From Pseudomonadota bacterium (GTDB lineage Bacteria; Pseudomonadota; Gammaproteobacteria; Steroidobacterales; Steroidobacteraceae): a DNA stretch of 64,000 nt. The notes beneath the pieces were generated by a model that did not search any database, was not told where the DNA came from, and saw only the letters and a list, made by a program, of their open reading frames with translations. The translations under genes were made by a program, and so were the position numbers. Each line of letters starts with the position of its first letter. Position 1 is the first letter of the stretch. Below, one piece after another: positions 1 through 9,747 of this stretch. The stretch is taken from NCBI GenBank assembly GCA_021808195.1, contig JAKBCE010000019.1, forward strand, positions 7,538-71,537. The letters are read 5' to 3'.

Positions 1-209
1 CCTCGGCGCGTGCGCTCAGGCGCAGGTGATTTGCGGCAGTCGGCGGGCGTTAAGTGCATGAAAAGTGGAGATATTTGTGTCCTGCCGCGTGCGCTGCATG
101 AACTCAACAGGGATTGCCCGCATGCGCATCGGCGACCTCGGCTCCAGGCGCAGACGATTGCGCGTTCGGACACAAATTCTTGGCGGGGCGGCGGCGGAAG
201 CCTCTTGGT

Positions 210-653
210 TCACTCGCTACCGGGTGGTCGGGGCACGGTGCGCCCGGCGGGCTGTGCATGTTGCAGGCGGGAGTCATCGACGGGCAGGATGGTGCGGATC
301 ATGCACCGCCAGCCATCTGCCGTGACGAAATCGCGTCGCGCCTGCACCGTATCGAGTGTCGAGGTCACGCCGATGCGTCGTGCGAACAGCAAATCGGCAC
401 ACGGATGGAAAACCCGCACGAGGTAGGGCCGCTCGAGACTCGTCCAGACGAGGAGCGTATCGGCAGACAGCGGCGTCCAGCGTTTGTACCCGCTCGTCCA
501 GGTGAGCGAGCGGACCGGTTGGCCCGCGTGGGCTTCATAGCGGCTCAATTCGGCCGCCCGGCGCGCGCGCAACGGGATCCCCGAGCACGATGCACTCAGC
601 AGTGCGGGGATGAGGAGCGCCGTGCAGAGTATTTGCCTGAGCGAGTCTCGCAT
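210..653 (-). CDS. DUF6491-like lipoprotein
   Basis: This 147-residue protein opens with a hydrophobic signal segment ending in a lipobox-like SASC at about residue 23, so it is probably a lipoprotein. The pattern after it (a GWEPL-like 'RWTPLSADTLLVWT', then aromatic 'PYLVRVFHPCADLLFA', then a late Cys before 'IRTILPVD') resembles the DUF6491 family of uncharacterised gammaproteobacterial proteins. The family assignment comes from recalled sequence pattern. It lies 88 bp downstream of the branching enzyme on the same strand and may be co-transcribed. No function can be assigned. Confidence 0.65.
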   Translation of the reverse strand: MRDSLRQILCTALLIPALLSASCSGIPLRARRAAELSRYEAHAGQPVRSLTWTSGYKRWTPLSADTLLVWTSLERPYLVRVFHPCADLLFARRIGVTSTLDTVQARRDFVTADGWRCMIRTILPVDDSRLQHAQPAGRTVPRPPGSE

Positions 654-741
654 GGGCCGTGCGCCGGAATTCGTCTGCTCTAGCTCAGACTCCCGAACTG
701 GCGGGTGGTTCGCCGGTTGACCGTGCTTGGTCGAGCGAAGG

Positions 742-2637
<1,896 letters not shown>

Positions 2638-2666
2638 AGCCCGAGTGTAGCAACTGGCCTCAGCCG

Positions 2667-3716
2667 ATGCCCGTCGTCATAGGTCACCGCGGCGCCAGCG
2701 GCTATCTCCCCGAGCATACGCTGGCGGCCTATTATGTCGCGCTCGAGCAGGGGGCCGATGCGCTCGAGCCGGACCTGGTCATGACCCGCGACGGGGTGCT
2801 CGTGGCGCGTCACGAAAACGAGCTCGGCGGCACGACCGATGTGGCCGAGCACCCGCAGTTTGCGTCCCGGCGGGTCACCAAGCAGATCGACGGCGAAGCG
2901 GTGACGGGCTGGTTCAGCGAAGATTTTACGCTGCAGGAGCTCAAAGGCCTGCGTGCCCGCGAACGTATACCGGCGCTGCGCCCGCACAACGCGCGTTTCG
3001 ATGGACAATTCGAGATTGCCACATTCGAGGAAATTCTGCGGCTGCGTGCCGCGGCCGATCGCGAGCGGCGCGAGCGTGCCGCTGCGAGCGCACGCGCGGC
3101 ACCGGCACCGATCGGGCTGTTTCCCGAATTGAAGCACCCAAGTCACTTTGAGGCCTGCGGGCTACCCATGGCCGATGCGCTGTTGCAAACGCTCGCCGCG
3201 TACGGCTGCGACGGCCCCGAGGCGAGCGTGTACATCGAGTCGTTCGAGCCCGGAATTCTGCATGTTCTGAGCCCGCGCACCCGCTTGCCCCTGGTGCAAC
3301 TGCTCGAGGCTACCGGCTCGCCGTATCGCGCGGATCTCGCGGGCCGCGCGCGCACCTATGCCGAGCTCGCCACGCCGGCAGGCCTTGCGCAAGTGGCGGG
3401 CTATGCCGCGGCGATCGGTCCGGAGAAATCACTGATCATTCCGCGCGATGAGACAGGTCGGCTGCAGCGGCCGACGCGTCTCGTCGCCGACGCCCACGCA
3501 CAGGGGCTGCGCGTTTTTCCATGGACGTTCCGGGCAGAAAACGCGTTTCTGCCGCTTGCAGCGCGCAGCAGCGCCGCGGAGCAGGAACGCGGTGATCTCG
3601 AGCTGGAGATCGGCGCGTTTCTGGCGGCCGGCGTCGATGGGTTTTTCACCGATCAACCCGACATCGGCGTGCGTGCCCGCGACGCATTCGTCCGGCGCGC
3701 AGCGGGCTTGACCTGA
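2667..3716 (+). CDS. glycerophosphodiester phosphodiesterase
   Basis: This family hydrolyses deacylated phospholipids to sn-glycerol 3-phosphate and an alcohol. The 349-residue protein begins with the GDPD signature '[14 protein letters not shown]', with His7, Glu34, Asp36 and His49 placed as the catalytic and metal-binding residues of the TIM-barrel fold, and ends with a '[12 protein letters not shown]' strand typical of the family. There is no signal peptide, so it is probably cytoplasmic although its length and insertions resemble periplasmic GlpQ. It is divergently arranged with glgB. The chosen ATG directly precedes the first barrel strand. Confidence 0.92.
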   Translation: MPVVIGHRGASGYLPEHTLAAYYVALEQGADALEPDLVMTRDGVLVARHENELGGTTDVAEHPQFASRRVTKQIDGEAVTGWFSEDFTLQELKGLRARERIPALRPHNARFDGQFEIATFEEILRLRAAADRERRERAAASARAAPAPIGLFPELKHPSHFEACGLPMADALLQTLAAYGCDGPEASVYIESFEPGILHVLSPRTRLPLVQLLEATGSPYRADLAGRARTYAELATPAGLAQVAGYAAAIGPEKSLIIPRDETGRLQRPTRLVADAHAQGLRVFPWTFRAENAFLPLAARSSAAEQERGDLELEIGAFLAAGVDGFFTDQPDIGVRARDAFVRRAAGLT

Positions 3717-3790
3717 AGCGGGCCGCTGCGCCGCCGCCATGGCCACTGGTCGATTGCCGTATACTAGCCGGATGTGGGAGAACGAGGCCC

Positions 3791-4090
3791 ATGACCGAAA
3801 TCGCTGATACGTTTGATTCTGCATTCACCAAGGCCGTGGATCTTGGCAATAAGATCGCGGACAAGGACCGGGACGCTGATCTGTGGGATATCGCCGACGG
3901 ATTGCTTGCGGGCGCGCTGCAGTATTGGCTCTATTCCCGTCAGCCGTGCGGTGATCCGCGCTGCCAGGAGTGCATGCCGATCAGCACGGCCGAGGGGCGC
4001 ATGGCGGAGCTGAAGCGCCTGATCGAGCAGCTGGCCGCCGAGAGCGAGTACTTCCATACGCCGACGGACTCGAACGCGGGCCGTGCCTAG
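3791..4090 (+). CDS. small conserved-looking protein of unknown function
   Basis: I do not recognise this 99-residue protein. It is soluble, fairly acidic and has three cysteines in 'CGDPRCQEC' (about residues 57-65), which could bind a metal. It also has the helical stretch 'LWDIADGLLAGALQYWLYSRQP' and a C-terminal amphipathic helix. The start is preceded by 'GAGAACGAGG', a plausible ribosome site. It lies between the phosphodiesterase and the ferredoxin reductase in the same direction, 67 bp before the reductase's first possible start. An electron-transfer or regulatory role beside the reductase would be pure guesswork. Confidence 0.7.
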   Translation: MTEIADTFDSAFTKAVDLGNKIADKDRDADLWDIADGLLAGALQYWLYSRQPCGDPRCQECMPISTAEGRMAELKRLIEQLAAESEYFHTPTDSNAGRA

Positions 4091-4148
4091 GGGCGCACGA
4101 GCGGCCGAAGCTCGTTAAAATGGTGACTTTGCACCCTGTGGGGGCGAA

Positions 4149-5210
4149 GTGAGCCAGATGAGCACGCAAAACGAAGCGCCGCACGCGACGATCGAGGCCG
4201 ACGTAGTGATCGTCGGAGCCGGCCCCTGCGGATTGTTTCAGGTGTTTGAACTGGGCCTGCTCGGGATCAGCGCGCACTTGGTCGATTCGCTGAACCACCC
4301 CGGGGGCCAGTGCACGGAGCTGTACCCTGAGAAGCCGATCTACGATATTCCCGCGCTGCCGGTGTGTGGCGCCCAGGAGCTGATCGACCGGCTGCTCGAG
4401 CAGATCCGCCCGTTTCATCCGCAGTTTCATCTCGGCCAGGAAGTGACTGAACTGGTCCGTCGCGCGGACGGGCGGTTCGACGTGCGCACCGCCACGGGTA
4501 CGCATTTCAATGCTGGCGCGATCGTGATCGCCGCCGGCGTCGGCTCTTTCCAGCCGCGGCGCATCGGGCTCGCGGGTGCCGAACCGTTCGAGGGCGGCGC
4601 GATCCAGTACCGAATCAAGGATGCCGGATCGCTCGCCGGCAAGCACATCGTCATCTTCGGCGGCGGAGACTCGGCGCTCGATTGGACGATCGAGCTCGCG
4701 ACCAAGGCGGCAAGCCTCAATCTGGTCCACCGCCGCGCCGATTTCCGGGCTGCACCGGCGTCGGTGGCCAAAATGCGCGAATTGGAGGCCGCCGGGCGGC
4801 TGCGCTGCCACGAGGCTCTGGCGCACGAGCTGACTACCGACGGTGCGCGCCTCGCCGGGGTGCGCATCAAGCGACCCGATGGCACGATCGAGGCGCTCGC
4901 GGCTGAACAGCTGCTCGTGTTCTTCGGCCTGCATCCGAAGCTCGGACCGATTGCCGAGTGGGGCCTGGAGCTCGAGAAGCGGGCCCTGAAAGTCGATACG
5001 GAGAAATTCCAGACCAGCGTGCCGGGCGTGTTCGCGATCGGTGATATCAACACTTACCCCGGCAAGAAGAAGCTCATTCTCTCCGGTTTCCACGAGGCGG
5101 CGCTCGCGGCCTTCGGCATCCAGCACCATCTGCACCCCGAGAAGCGCCAGTTTCTGCAATACACCACGACCAGCCCGATCATGCATCAGCGGCTGGGCGT
5201 CCCGGACTGA
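4149..5210 (+). CDS. ferredoxin--NADP+ reductase, thioredoxin-reductase-like type
   Basis: This family moves electrons between NADPH and ferredoxin or flavodoxin through FAD. The sequence has an N-terminal FAD dinucleotide motif 'VVIVGAGPCGLF', the family-typical 'GGQCTELYPEKPIYDIPA' and a second Rossmann motif 'IVIFGGGDSALDW' for NADPH. A C-terminal 'GVFAIGDINTYPGKKKLILSGFHEAA' region completes the fold. It lacks the CxxC redox pair of true thioredoxin reductases. Translation may begin at GTG 4149 or ATG 4158. The TesB gene follows 29 bp downstream. The electron partner is not shown by the sequence, though ferredoxin genes lie elsewhere in the window. Confidence 0.92.
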   Translation: MSQMSTQNEAPHATIEADVVIVGAGPCGLFQVFELGLLGISAHLVDSLNHPGGQCTELYPEKPIYDIPALPVCGAQELIDRLLEQIRPFHPQFHLGQEVTELVRRADGRFDVRTATGTHFNAGAIVIAAGVGSFQPRRIGLAGAEPFEGGAIQYRIKDAGSLAGKHIVIFGGGDSALDWTIELATKAASLNLVHRRADFRAAPASVAKMRELEAAGRLRCHEALAHELTTDGARLAGVRIKRPDGTIEALAAEQLLVFFGLHPKLGPIAEWGLELEKRALKVDTEKFQTSVPGVFAIGDINTYPGKKKLILSGFHEAALAAFGIQHHLHPEKRQFLQYTTTSPIMHQRLGVPD

Positions 5211-5239
5211 GCGACACGGCGCGCTGGAGAGAGATTTCG

Positions 5240-6106
5240 ATGGATCCCCGTCTTGCCGATCTAGTCAAACTGCTCGATCTGGAGCGCTTGGAGCTCGATC
5301 TGTTCCGCGGCGAGAGCCGCGACATCGGCAGTCCGCAGGTCTTCGGCGGGCAGGTGCTGGGGCAGGCGTTGAGTGCCGCAGCGGCCACGGTCGAGGGACG
5401 AATCGTGCACTCCCTGCATGCGTACTTCCTGCGCCGAGGCGACTTCAACGCGCCGATCGTCTATCAGGTGGATCGCAGCCTCGATGGGCATGCCTTCTGC
5501 AACCGCCGGGTCGTGGCCATCCAGCACGGTGCGCCGATTTTCAACATGGCCGCCTCGTTCCAAGTTATCGAGGAGGGCTTCGATCACCAGTTTGAGATGC
5601 CCGCGGTGCCGCCTCCGGAGTCCCTGCCGGACGCCAGCCGGCCACCGCCTGAATTGCTCGAACGGCTGCCGCAAGGCGTGCGGCGCTTCCTCGAACGGCC
5701 GCGACCGTTCGAATTCCGTCTGGTGCAGCCGATGGAGTTTCTCATGGCCGGGCGCGCCCCGCCGACCCGGCAGGTGTGGTTCCGGGCGGTCGACCGCCTG
5801 CCCGATGAGGAGGGACTGCATCGGCGGCTGCTCGCTTATTTATCGGACTATTTTCTGCTCGACACGGCGACACTGCCGCACGCCAAGACATCTTTCAGCG
5901 GCGCACTGGTCATGGCGAGCATTGACCATGCCATGTGGTTCCACCGCCCCCTGCGGGTGGATGACTGGCTGCTGTACGCGGTGGAGAGCCCGAGTGCTTC
6001 GGGTGCGCGCGGCTTCGCGCGAGCCGGCGTGTATGCGCGGGATGGCCGGCTCGTCGCCAGCACCGCTCAGGAGGGACTGGTGAGGTTGCGCAAACCCTCA
6101 ACGTGA
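5240..6106 (+). CDS. tesB: acyl-CoA thioesterase II
   Basis: TesB hydrolyses medium- and long-chain acyl-CoA to free fatty acid and CoA. The 288-residue double-hotdog protein shows the N-terminal 'QVFGGQVLGQAL' motif and a C-terminal repeat carrying the family's active-site residues, Asp in 'ASIDHAMWFHRP' and Thr/Gln in 'VASTAQEGLVR'. Length matches E. coli TesB (286). It follows the ferredoxin reductase at 29 bp and may be co-transcribed. A perfect 38-bp palindrome lies immediately downstream, at the convergent junction with the membrane protein gene. Confidence 0.95.
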   Translation: MDPRLADLVKLLDLERLELDLFRGESRDIGSPQVFGGQVLGQALSAAAATVEGRIVHSLHAYFLRRGDFNAPIVYQVDRSLDGHAFCNRRVVAIQHGAPIFNMAASFQVIEEGFDHQFEMPAVPPPESLPDASRPPPELLERLPQGVRRFLERPRPFEFRLVQPMEFLMAGRAPPTRQVWFRAVDRLPDEEGLHRRLLAYLSDYFLLDTATLPHAKTSFSGALVMASIDHAMWFHRPLRVDDWLLYAVESPSASGARGFARAGVYARDGRLVASTAQEGLVRLRKPST

Positions 6107-6110
6107 TACG

Positions 6111-6148
6111 CGTACCGTTCCGGCCGCGATCGCGGCCGGAACGGTACG
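6111..6148. terminator. 38-bp perfect palindrome between convergent genes
   Basis: Two 19-base arms are exact reverse complements with no loop bases, starting 'CGTACCGTTCC' and ending 'GGAACGGTACG'. It lies 4 bp after tesB and 16 bp before the end of the convergent membrane-protein gene. As RNA from either strand it would form a very stable hairpin, fitting a bidirectional transcription stop, but no U-tract follows on either side. Its GC-rich centre includes CGATCG. The palindrome is certain. The terminator role is inferred from position. Confidence 0.6.
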
Positions 6149-6164
6149 AGGAGACCGATCGCTA

Positions 6165-6731
6165 TCAGGCCGCTCGCTGCGGCGCGTGAGCGATCTGGTT
6201 CATGCGCGCTGCGCGCGCAGCCGTACGGGTGCTGAGTGCACCGACGAACAGCAGGGCGGCAAACGTCACAGCGTTGAGTGCGAGTACCTGGAGCAGTATG
6301 CCCGCGGTAAACGCACCGTGCGCCGCACCGACCACGCTGCTGACGGCCCACATCACGCCTTCGTAGACCGCAAATGCAGTTGCAAACACGGCCAGCATGC
6401 CGCCGGCCCGCGTGCTGCGCTGAGCCACGGCGCTCGCGGCCCATGTGGCGGCCAGAATCGCCGCGCCGATCAGGCCGGCCCAGCCGAAAGCCACCGCCCG
6501 CGCCGGGAAGCCGAGCAGGGTGAATGCGATCAGCTCATCGGCGAGCCACAGCACGGCCATGAACAGCAGCGCCTGCGCACGGCTCTGACGCAGCGCACAG
6601 ATCGCAGCGAATGCCACCAGCGGAACGGCACAGGTCAATCCTGCGCTGAACAGCGCTACGGACAGCACGAAAGCGCCGAGCCACGCTGCGCGCGCGCCCC
6701 AGGGTGAAGAAGAGCGGTGACTGTAATTCAT
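6165..6731 (-). CDS. six-helix membrane protein, candidate BtuM-like B12 transporter
   Basis: The 188-residue protein is almost entirely hydrophobic and shows six predicted membrane helices. Cysteines at residues 34 and 45 lie in the first two helices. I chose ATG 6731 because 'AGAGGT' sits a proper distance upstream; a longer reading from 6839 lacks such a site. It follows the BtuB-like receptor by about 136 bp on the same strand, downstream of a cobalamin riboswitch. Small six-helix proteins beside B12-regulated btuB genes in proteobacteria include BtuM, a solitary ECF S-component-like transporter that binds cobalamin through a cysteine. That identity is inferred from context and topology. 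I could not align it to BtuM. Confidence 0.6.
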   Translation of the reverse strand: MNYSHRSSSPWGARAAWLGAFVLSVALFSAGLTCAVPLVAFAAICALRQSRAQALLFMAVLWLADELIAFTLLGFPARAVAFGWAGLIGAAILAATWAASAVAQRSTRAGGMLAVFATAFAVYEGVMWAVSSVVGAAHGAFTAGILLQVLALNAVTFAALLFVGALSTRTAARAARMNQIAHAPQRAA

Positions 6732-6867
6732 AGTATGACCTCTTTTCTGATGGTACCACTTCGATGGCAATGTGACAGCCCGGGGCTGCACGGCTGAGCG
6801 GGGACGCCCGGGGTAATCGGTACGCGCGGCCTGTACCACCGTGGACGGTGGACGTTGGCCGGCGCGC

Positions 6868-8850
6868 TCAGGCTCCGAACGGCCGCCACGTCACCCCCAC
6901 GAACAGGCTAAACGGCACGGAATTGTAGCTGTAGGCCGTCTCGTAGCGTTTGTCGAACAGGTTCTCGGCGCGCACGTTCCAGCGCAACGTCCGACTGATC
7001 GGCCCATCGGCGGTCAGTGTGACCGTCGTGTAGCTGCCGAGAGTCAGCGGGACGGTGCTGAACGTCGGGGAGTAGGTGACGTCCGGCCGCGGTCCGGTGT
7101 AATGGACGAGCAGGCCGGTGCTCACGTGGCCGAAGGCGTACTGGAGATTGATGTTGGCGATGCTGCGCGCCAGACGCTGCAGTGTCGGGTGACCCGGATC
7201 GCTGAGCGCAAGCGGCTGCTGCAGAGTCAGGTTCGCCTCGTAGCTCAGACGGTGCCAACCGCCACGGGCGGCGAGTTCCAGGCCGCGGGTGCGCGTCCGG
7301 GAGATGTTCTGAAACTGCGTCGCGAAGCTCGGCGTCGTGCCGTAGCCCCACAGGTCACGGCCCATGGTTTGAAAAAGCGTGGCACGCAAGACGGTCGAGC
7401 GCCGCGCCCACTGCAGCGCTGCCTCTACCGTGTGCGCCGATTCCGGTTTGAGCGCCGGATTGGCTGCCCAGTACGGGCTGCTGTAATAGAGGTAGCCGAG
7501 TGGCGGTGCGTTGAACGCGCTCGCGTAGCTCGCGATCGCCTTGAATCCCTCGCCGAGGTTCCGACCGTAGCCGGCGAAGAAGGTATTTTCATTGCCGGTG
7601 TAGCCGTCGATCTGATCGTGACGCACGTTGAGCTGCAGCTCGTTTCCGCGCAATGCGCCGTTGAGACCTGCAAACACCGCAGTAACCCCGCGCGAAGTGC
7701 TTGGAATGCCACCCTGACCGGTGCTGGTGACAGACTGGTGCTGATGCGTGGCGCCGCCGGTCAACGTCCAGTTCTTCGACAACTGCAGCACGTTGCGCCA
7801 CAGCAGGTCGAGATTCGTGGAGCGGTAGCTCTCGGGGTAGCTGCCGAGGTTGATGTTTTCCGTGCGCTCACGCGACACGCTGAAGCTCGAAGTCCAGAAT
7901 CCGGCGATGCGGTTGTTGCTGAACACCTGCAGCAGACTCTGCTTGGTGCGGCCCCCGGAAGTGTCGTTGTCGTAGCTGTAGCGTCCGTCACTGAGGAAAG
8001 CACGCGCGCCGAGCTGCTGGTGTCGGCCGAGTTGCTGCACGATCGAGCCGTTGGCCGTCAGGTTGTGATAGCCGTCGGACTGATTTGACGTCACGAACGT
8101 GCTTTCTGCCGGGTTGACCGACGGGATGCCGGCTGTGGTGTAGCGGCTGACGCCGACCTGCACTCGGGTGTGATCGATCTGGCCGCTGGCGTTCGCCGAT
8201 ACCGTCACGGTGTTGCGGCTACCACCACTCACGGCAAGATCCGCCTGCGGTTTGCGCCCCCCCTCGCGCGTGGTGATCAGAATCACCCCGCCGATCGCGC
8301 CGGAACCGTAAATCGCCGAAACGTTGCCGTGGATGACCTCGATGCGTTCGATTTGATCGGTGGTGAGGTTCTCCAGGTAATTGCTGCCGCCCGATGCATC
8401 CTGCGGGGTGACCGGTACGCCGTTCAGTAGCACCAGCACGCCGGCGTCGACGCCGCCGAAGCCCTCGAGGTAGGTCGTGGCCGGCTGTCCCGGGCCGCCG
8501 TTTGCGGTGATCTGCACGCCGGCCACCCGTTGCAGCAGGGTGGTCAGGTTCTTCACGCCGCTGCGTTCGATCTGTGCGCGGGTGAGCACGCTCACGCTCG
8601 GCAGCGCTTGGGTGAGCAACTGCGGAAACGTCGAGGCGGAGATAACCACCGGTGTCACATCGCTAGGCGCGGGCCCCGGGGCGGCTGCGGCCGGTGCGGC
8701 GGCCGCACCCAGAAAGGCGATCATCGCAGCGCCGCCGGCAAGAGTAGGCCGCAGTGCGGGCTTCGGCGAGTCGCTCAGACTCGCGGCTGTGCGAGCATCG
8801 AGGCGGCGTGCCCTGCGGGTACGGGAAGTAGGGATCGGAATCAATCGCAT
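6868..8850 (-). CDS. btuB: TonB-dependent receptor, BtuB-like (vitamin B12 uptake)
   Basis: This outer-membrane receptor would import cobalamin using TonB energy. The 660-residue product has an N-terminal export region (a charged start, then 'AMIAFLGAAAAPAAAAP'), a plug domain ('VLTRAQIERSGVKNLTTLLQ', 'IERIEVIHGNVSAIYGSGAIGGVI') and a beta-barrel ending 'FSLFVGVTWRPFGA' with alternating residues. The N terminus is unusually long and Arg-rich before the hydrophobic core, so the real start may be internal. The substrate assignment rests on the upstream cobalamin riboswitch; the sequence alone says only TonB receptor of the BtuB/Cir size class. Synthesis should fall when B12 is plentiful. Confidence 0.88.
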   Translation of the reverse strand: MRLIPIPTSRTRRARRLDARTAASLSDSPKPALRPTLAGGAAMIAFLGAAAAPAAAAPGPAPSDVTPVVISASTFPQLLTQALPSVSVLTRAQIERSGVKNLTTLLQRVAGVQITANGGPGQPATTYLEGFGGVDAGVLVLLNGVPVTPQDASGGSNYLENLTTDQIERIEVIHGNVSAIYGSGAIGGVILITTREGGRKPQADLAVSGGSRNTVTVSANASGQIDHTRVQVGVSRYTTAGIPSVNPAESTFVTSNQSDGYHNLTANGSIVQQLGRHQQLGARAFLSDGRYSYDNDTSGGRTKQSLLQVFSNNRIAGFWTSSFSVSRERTENINLGSYPESYRSTNLDLLWRNVLQLSKNWTLTGGATHQHQSVTSTGQGGIPSTSRGVTAVFAGLNGALRGNELQLNVRHDQIDGYTGNENTFFAGYGRNLGEGFKAIASYASAFNAPPLGYLYYSSPYWAANPALKPESAHTVEAALQWARRSTVLRATLFQTMGRDLWGYGTTPSFATQFQNISRTRTRGLELAARGGWHRLSYEANLTLQQPLALSDPGHPTLQRLARSIANINLQYAFGHVSTGLLVHYTGPRPDVTYSPTFSTVPLTLGSYTTVTLTADGPISRTLRWNVRAENLFDKRYETAYSYNSVPFSLFVGVTWRPFGA

Positions 8851-8932
8851 CGTCGTGCTCCGGACCAGCGCCCCGTCAGGGGCGTACCAACGACAGCCGA
8901 TGCGAATGGCACACGCGAACGCCGTCGGGCCA

Positions 8933-8952
8933 TGCCGAGCGGCTGCTCGGCA
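8933..8952 (-). promoter_or_regulatory. hairpin in the btuB leader
   Basis: An 8-bp perfect inverted repeat (TGCCGAGC / GCTCGGCA, loop of four) lies between the riboswitch aptamer and the btuB start, 83 bases from the ATG. It could be part of the expression platform. No U-run follows it, so a simple intrinsic terminator is unlikely. Its role is unproven. Confidence 0.35.
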
Positions 8953-9075
8953 CGCCTGTGCGGCGCCAGAATTTCCTGAAAAATATCCATGCCACGGCCT
9001 TCGCCTCGGTTACCAGATGTCACCGCTGCGATTGACCGCTCCGTGTGGTACGCCCCGCCCACCGGTTGGGTGACC

Positions 9076-9257
9076 GCACTGGCAGGTCTCCTGGCTCGCG
9101 GGTCGTGATCCTGCGTCCGGCCTTCCCAGGAATTCCCAGTGGCCGTGATGGACGCGGACTCGCCGCTTACAGTTACGGGGGTAGCCACGGCATCGGCTCC
9201 TCAGGAGCCTCACCGCGTTCCCTCTTGCCTCCCCGGTGCGAACCGGGGAACCAGTGC
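9076..9257 (-). ncRNA. cobalamin (B12) riboswitch
   Basis: On the minus strand the region holds the elements of a cobalamin aptamer in order. The P1 arm CCAGTGC-complement (9251-9257) pairs with 9076-9082. Between them come 'GGGAACGCGGTGAG', the segment 'GCTACCCCCGTAACTGTAAGC', then 'GGCCACTGGG', 'GGAAGGCCGG' and finally the B12 box 'GAGCCAGGAGACCTGCC' (9081-9097). The match to the known consensus is strong. About 225 nt separate the aptamer from the btuB-like start, leaving room for an expression platform. Cobalamin binding is expected to shut off expression of the receptor and probably of the membrane protein after it. Confidence 0.93.
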
Positions 9258-9315
9258 GTGGCCGGCAGTGTCCGCAATTCGTCTGCGCCCGTCAAGGCGC
9301 GCCCCGGGCAGTGCC

Positions 9316-9747
9316 TCAGAGCGGGGTGGCGAGCCGGCGGCGGCGGGCGATCCAGCACTCGTCGGCGAGGTTCATCGCCGAGACCGTGATCATGAGGATC
9401 AGGATGAGGCTGGTGGTGCGCGAGAGCGCGGTACCGAGCAGGAACCACGCTGCGCCCAGATTGAACGCGAACAGCAGCGTCGCGATCACTCGGATCGACC
9501 GGGGCGTGCCCTGCTGGTAGTTTCTGACGGGGAAGAACAGTGCAAAATCGCCCGCCTCGCCCCGGTGCAGCAGACGTAGGGCCAAGGATACCGCCCCCAC
9601 GCCGAGTACCGTGGGCAGCACCATGTCGGCGAGCGCTGGCGCCCCGAGGCGCAGTCCCATGCACCACAGTGGCACCGGCCAGCTCGCCAGAGCGGCCGTC
9701 GCGAGCAGCCGATCCGTGAGGCGCGTGCGCCCGGCCATCGCGCTCAT
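9316..9747 (-). CDS. small four-helix membrane protein
   Basis: This 143-residue protein has about four hydrophobic segments ('LLATAALASWPVPLWCMGLRLG', 'VLPTVLGVGAVSLALRLL', 'IATLLFAFNLGAAWFLLGTAL', 'LILILMITVSAMNL') and a basic C terminus 'WIARRRRL'. Its ATG overlaps the TGA of the FAD oxidase upstream in an ATGA arrangement, so the two are translationally coupled. I do not recognise the family. A role as membrane partner of the oxidase is possible but only suggested by the coupling. The promoter of the downstream B12 leader must lie within or just after this gene. Confidence 0.75.
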   Translation of the reverse strand: MSAMAGRTRLTDRLLATAALASWPVPLWCMGLRLGAPALADMVLPTVLGVGAVSLALRLLHRGEAGDFALFFPVRNYQQGTPRSIRVIATLLFAFNLGAAWFLLGTALSRTTSLILILMITVSAMNLADECWIARRRRLATPL

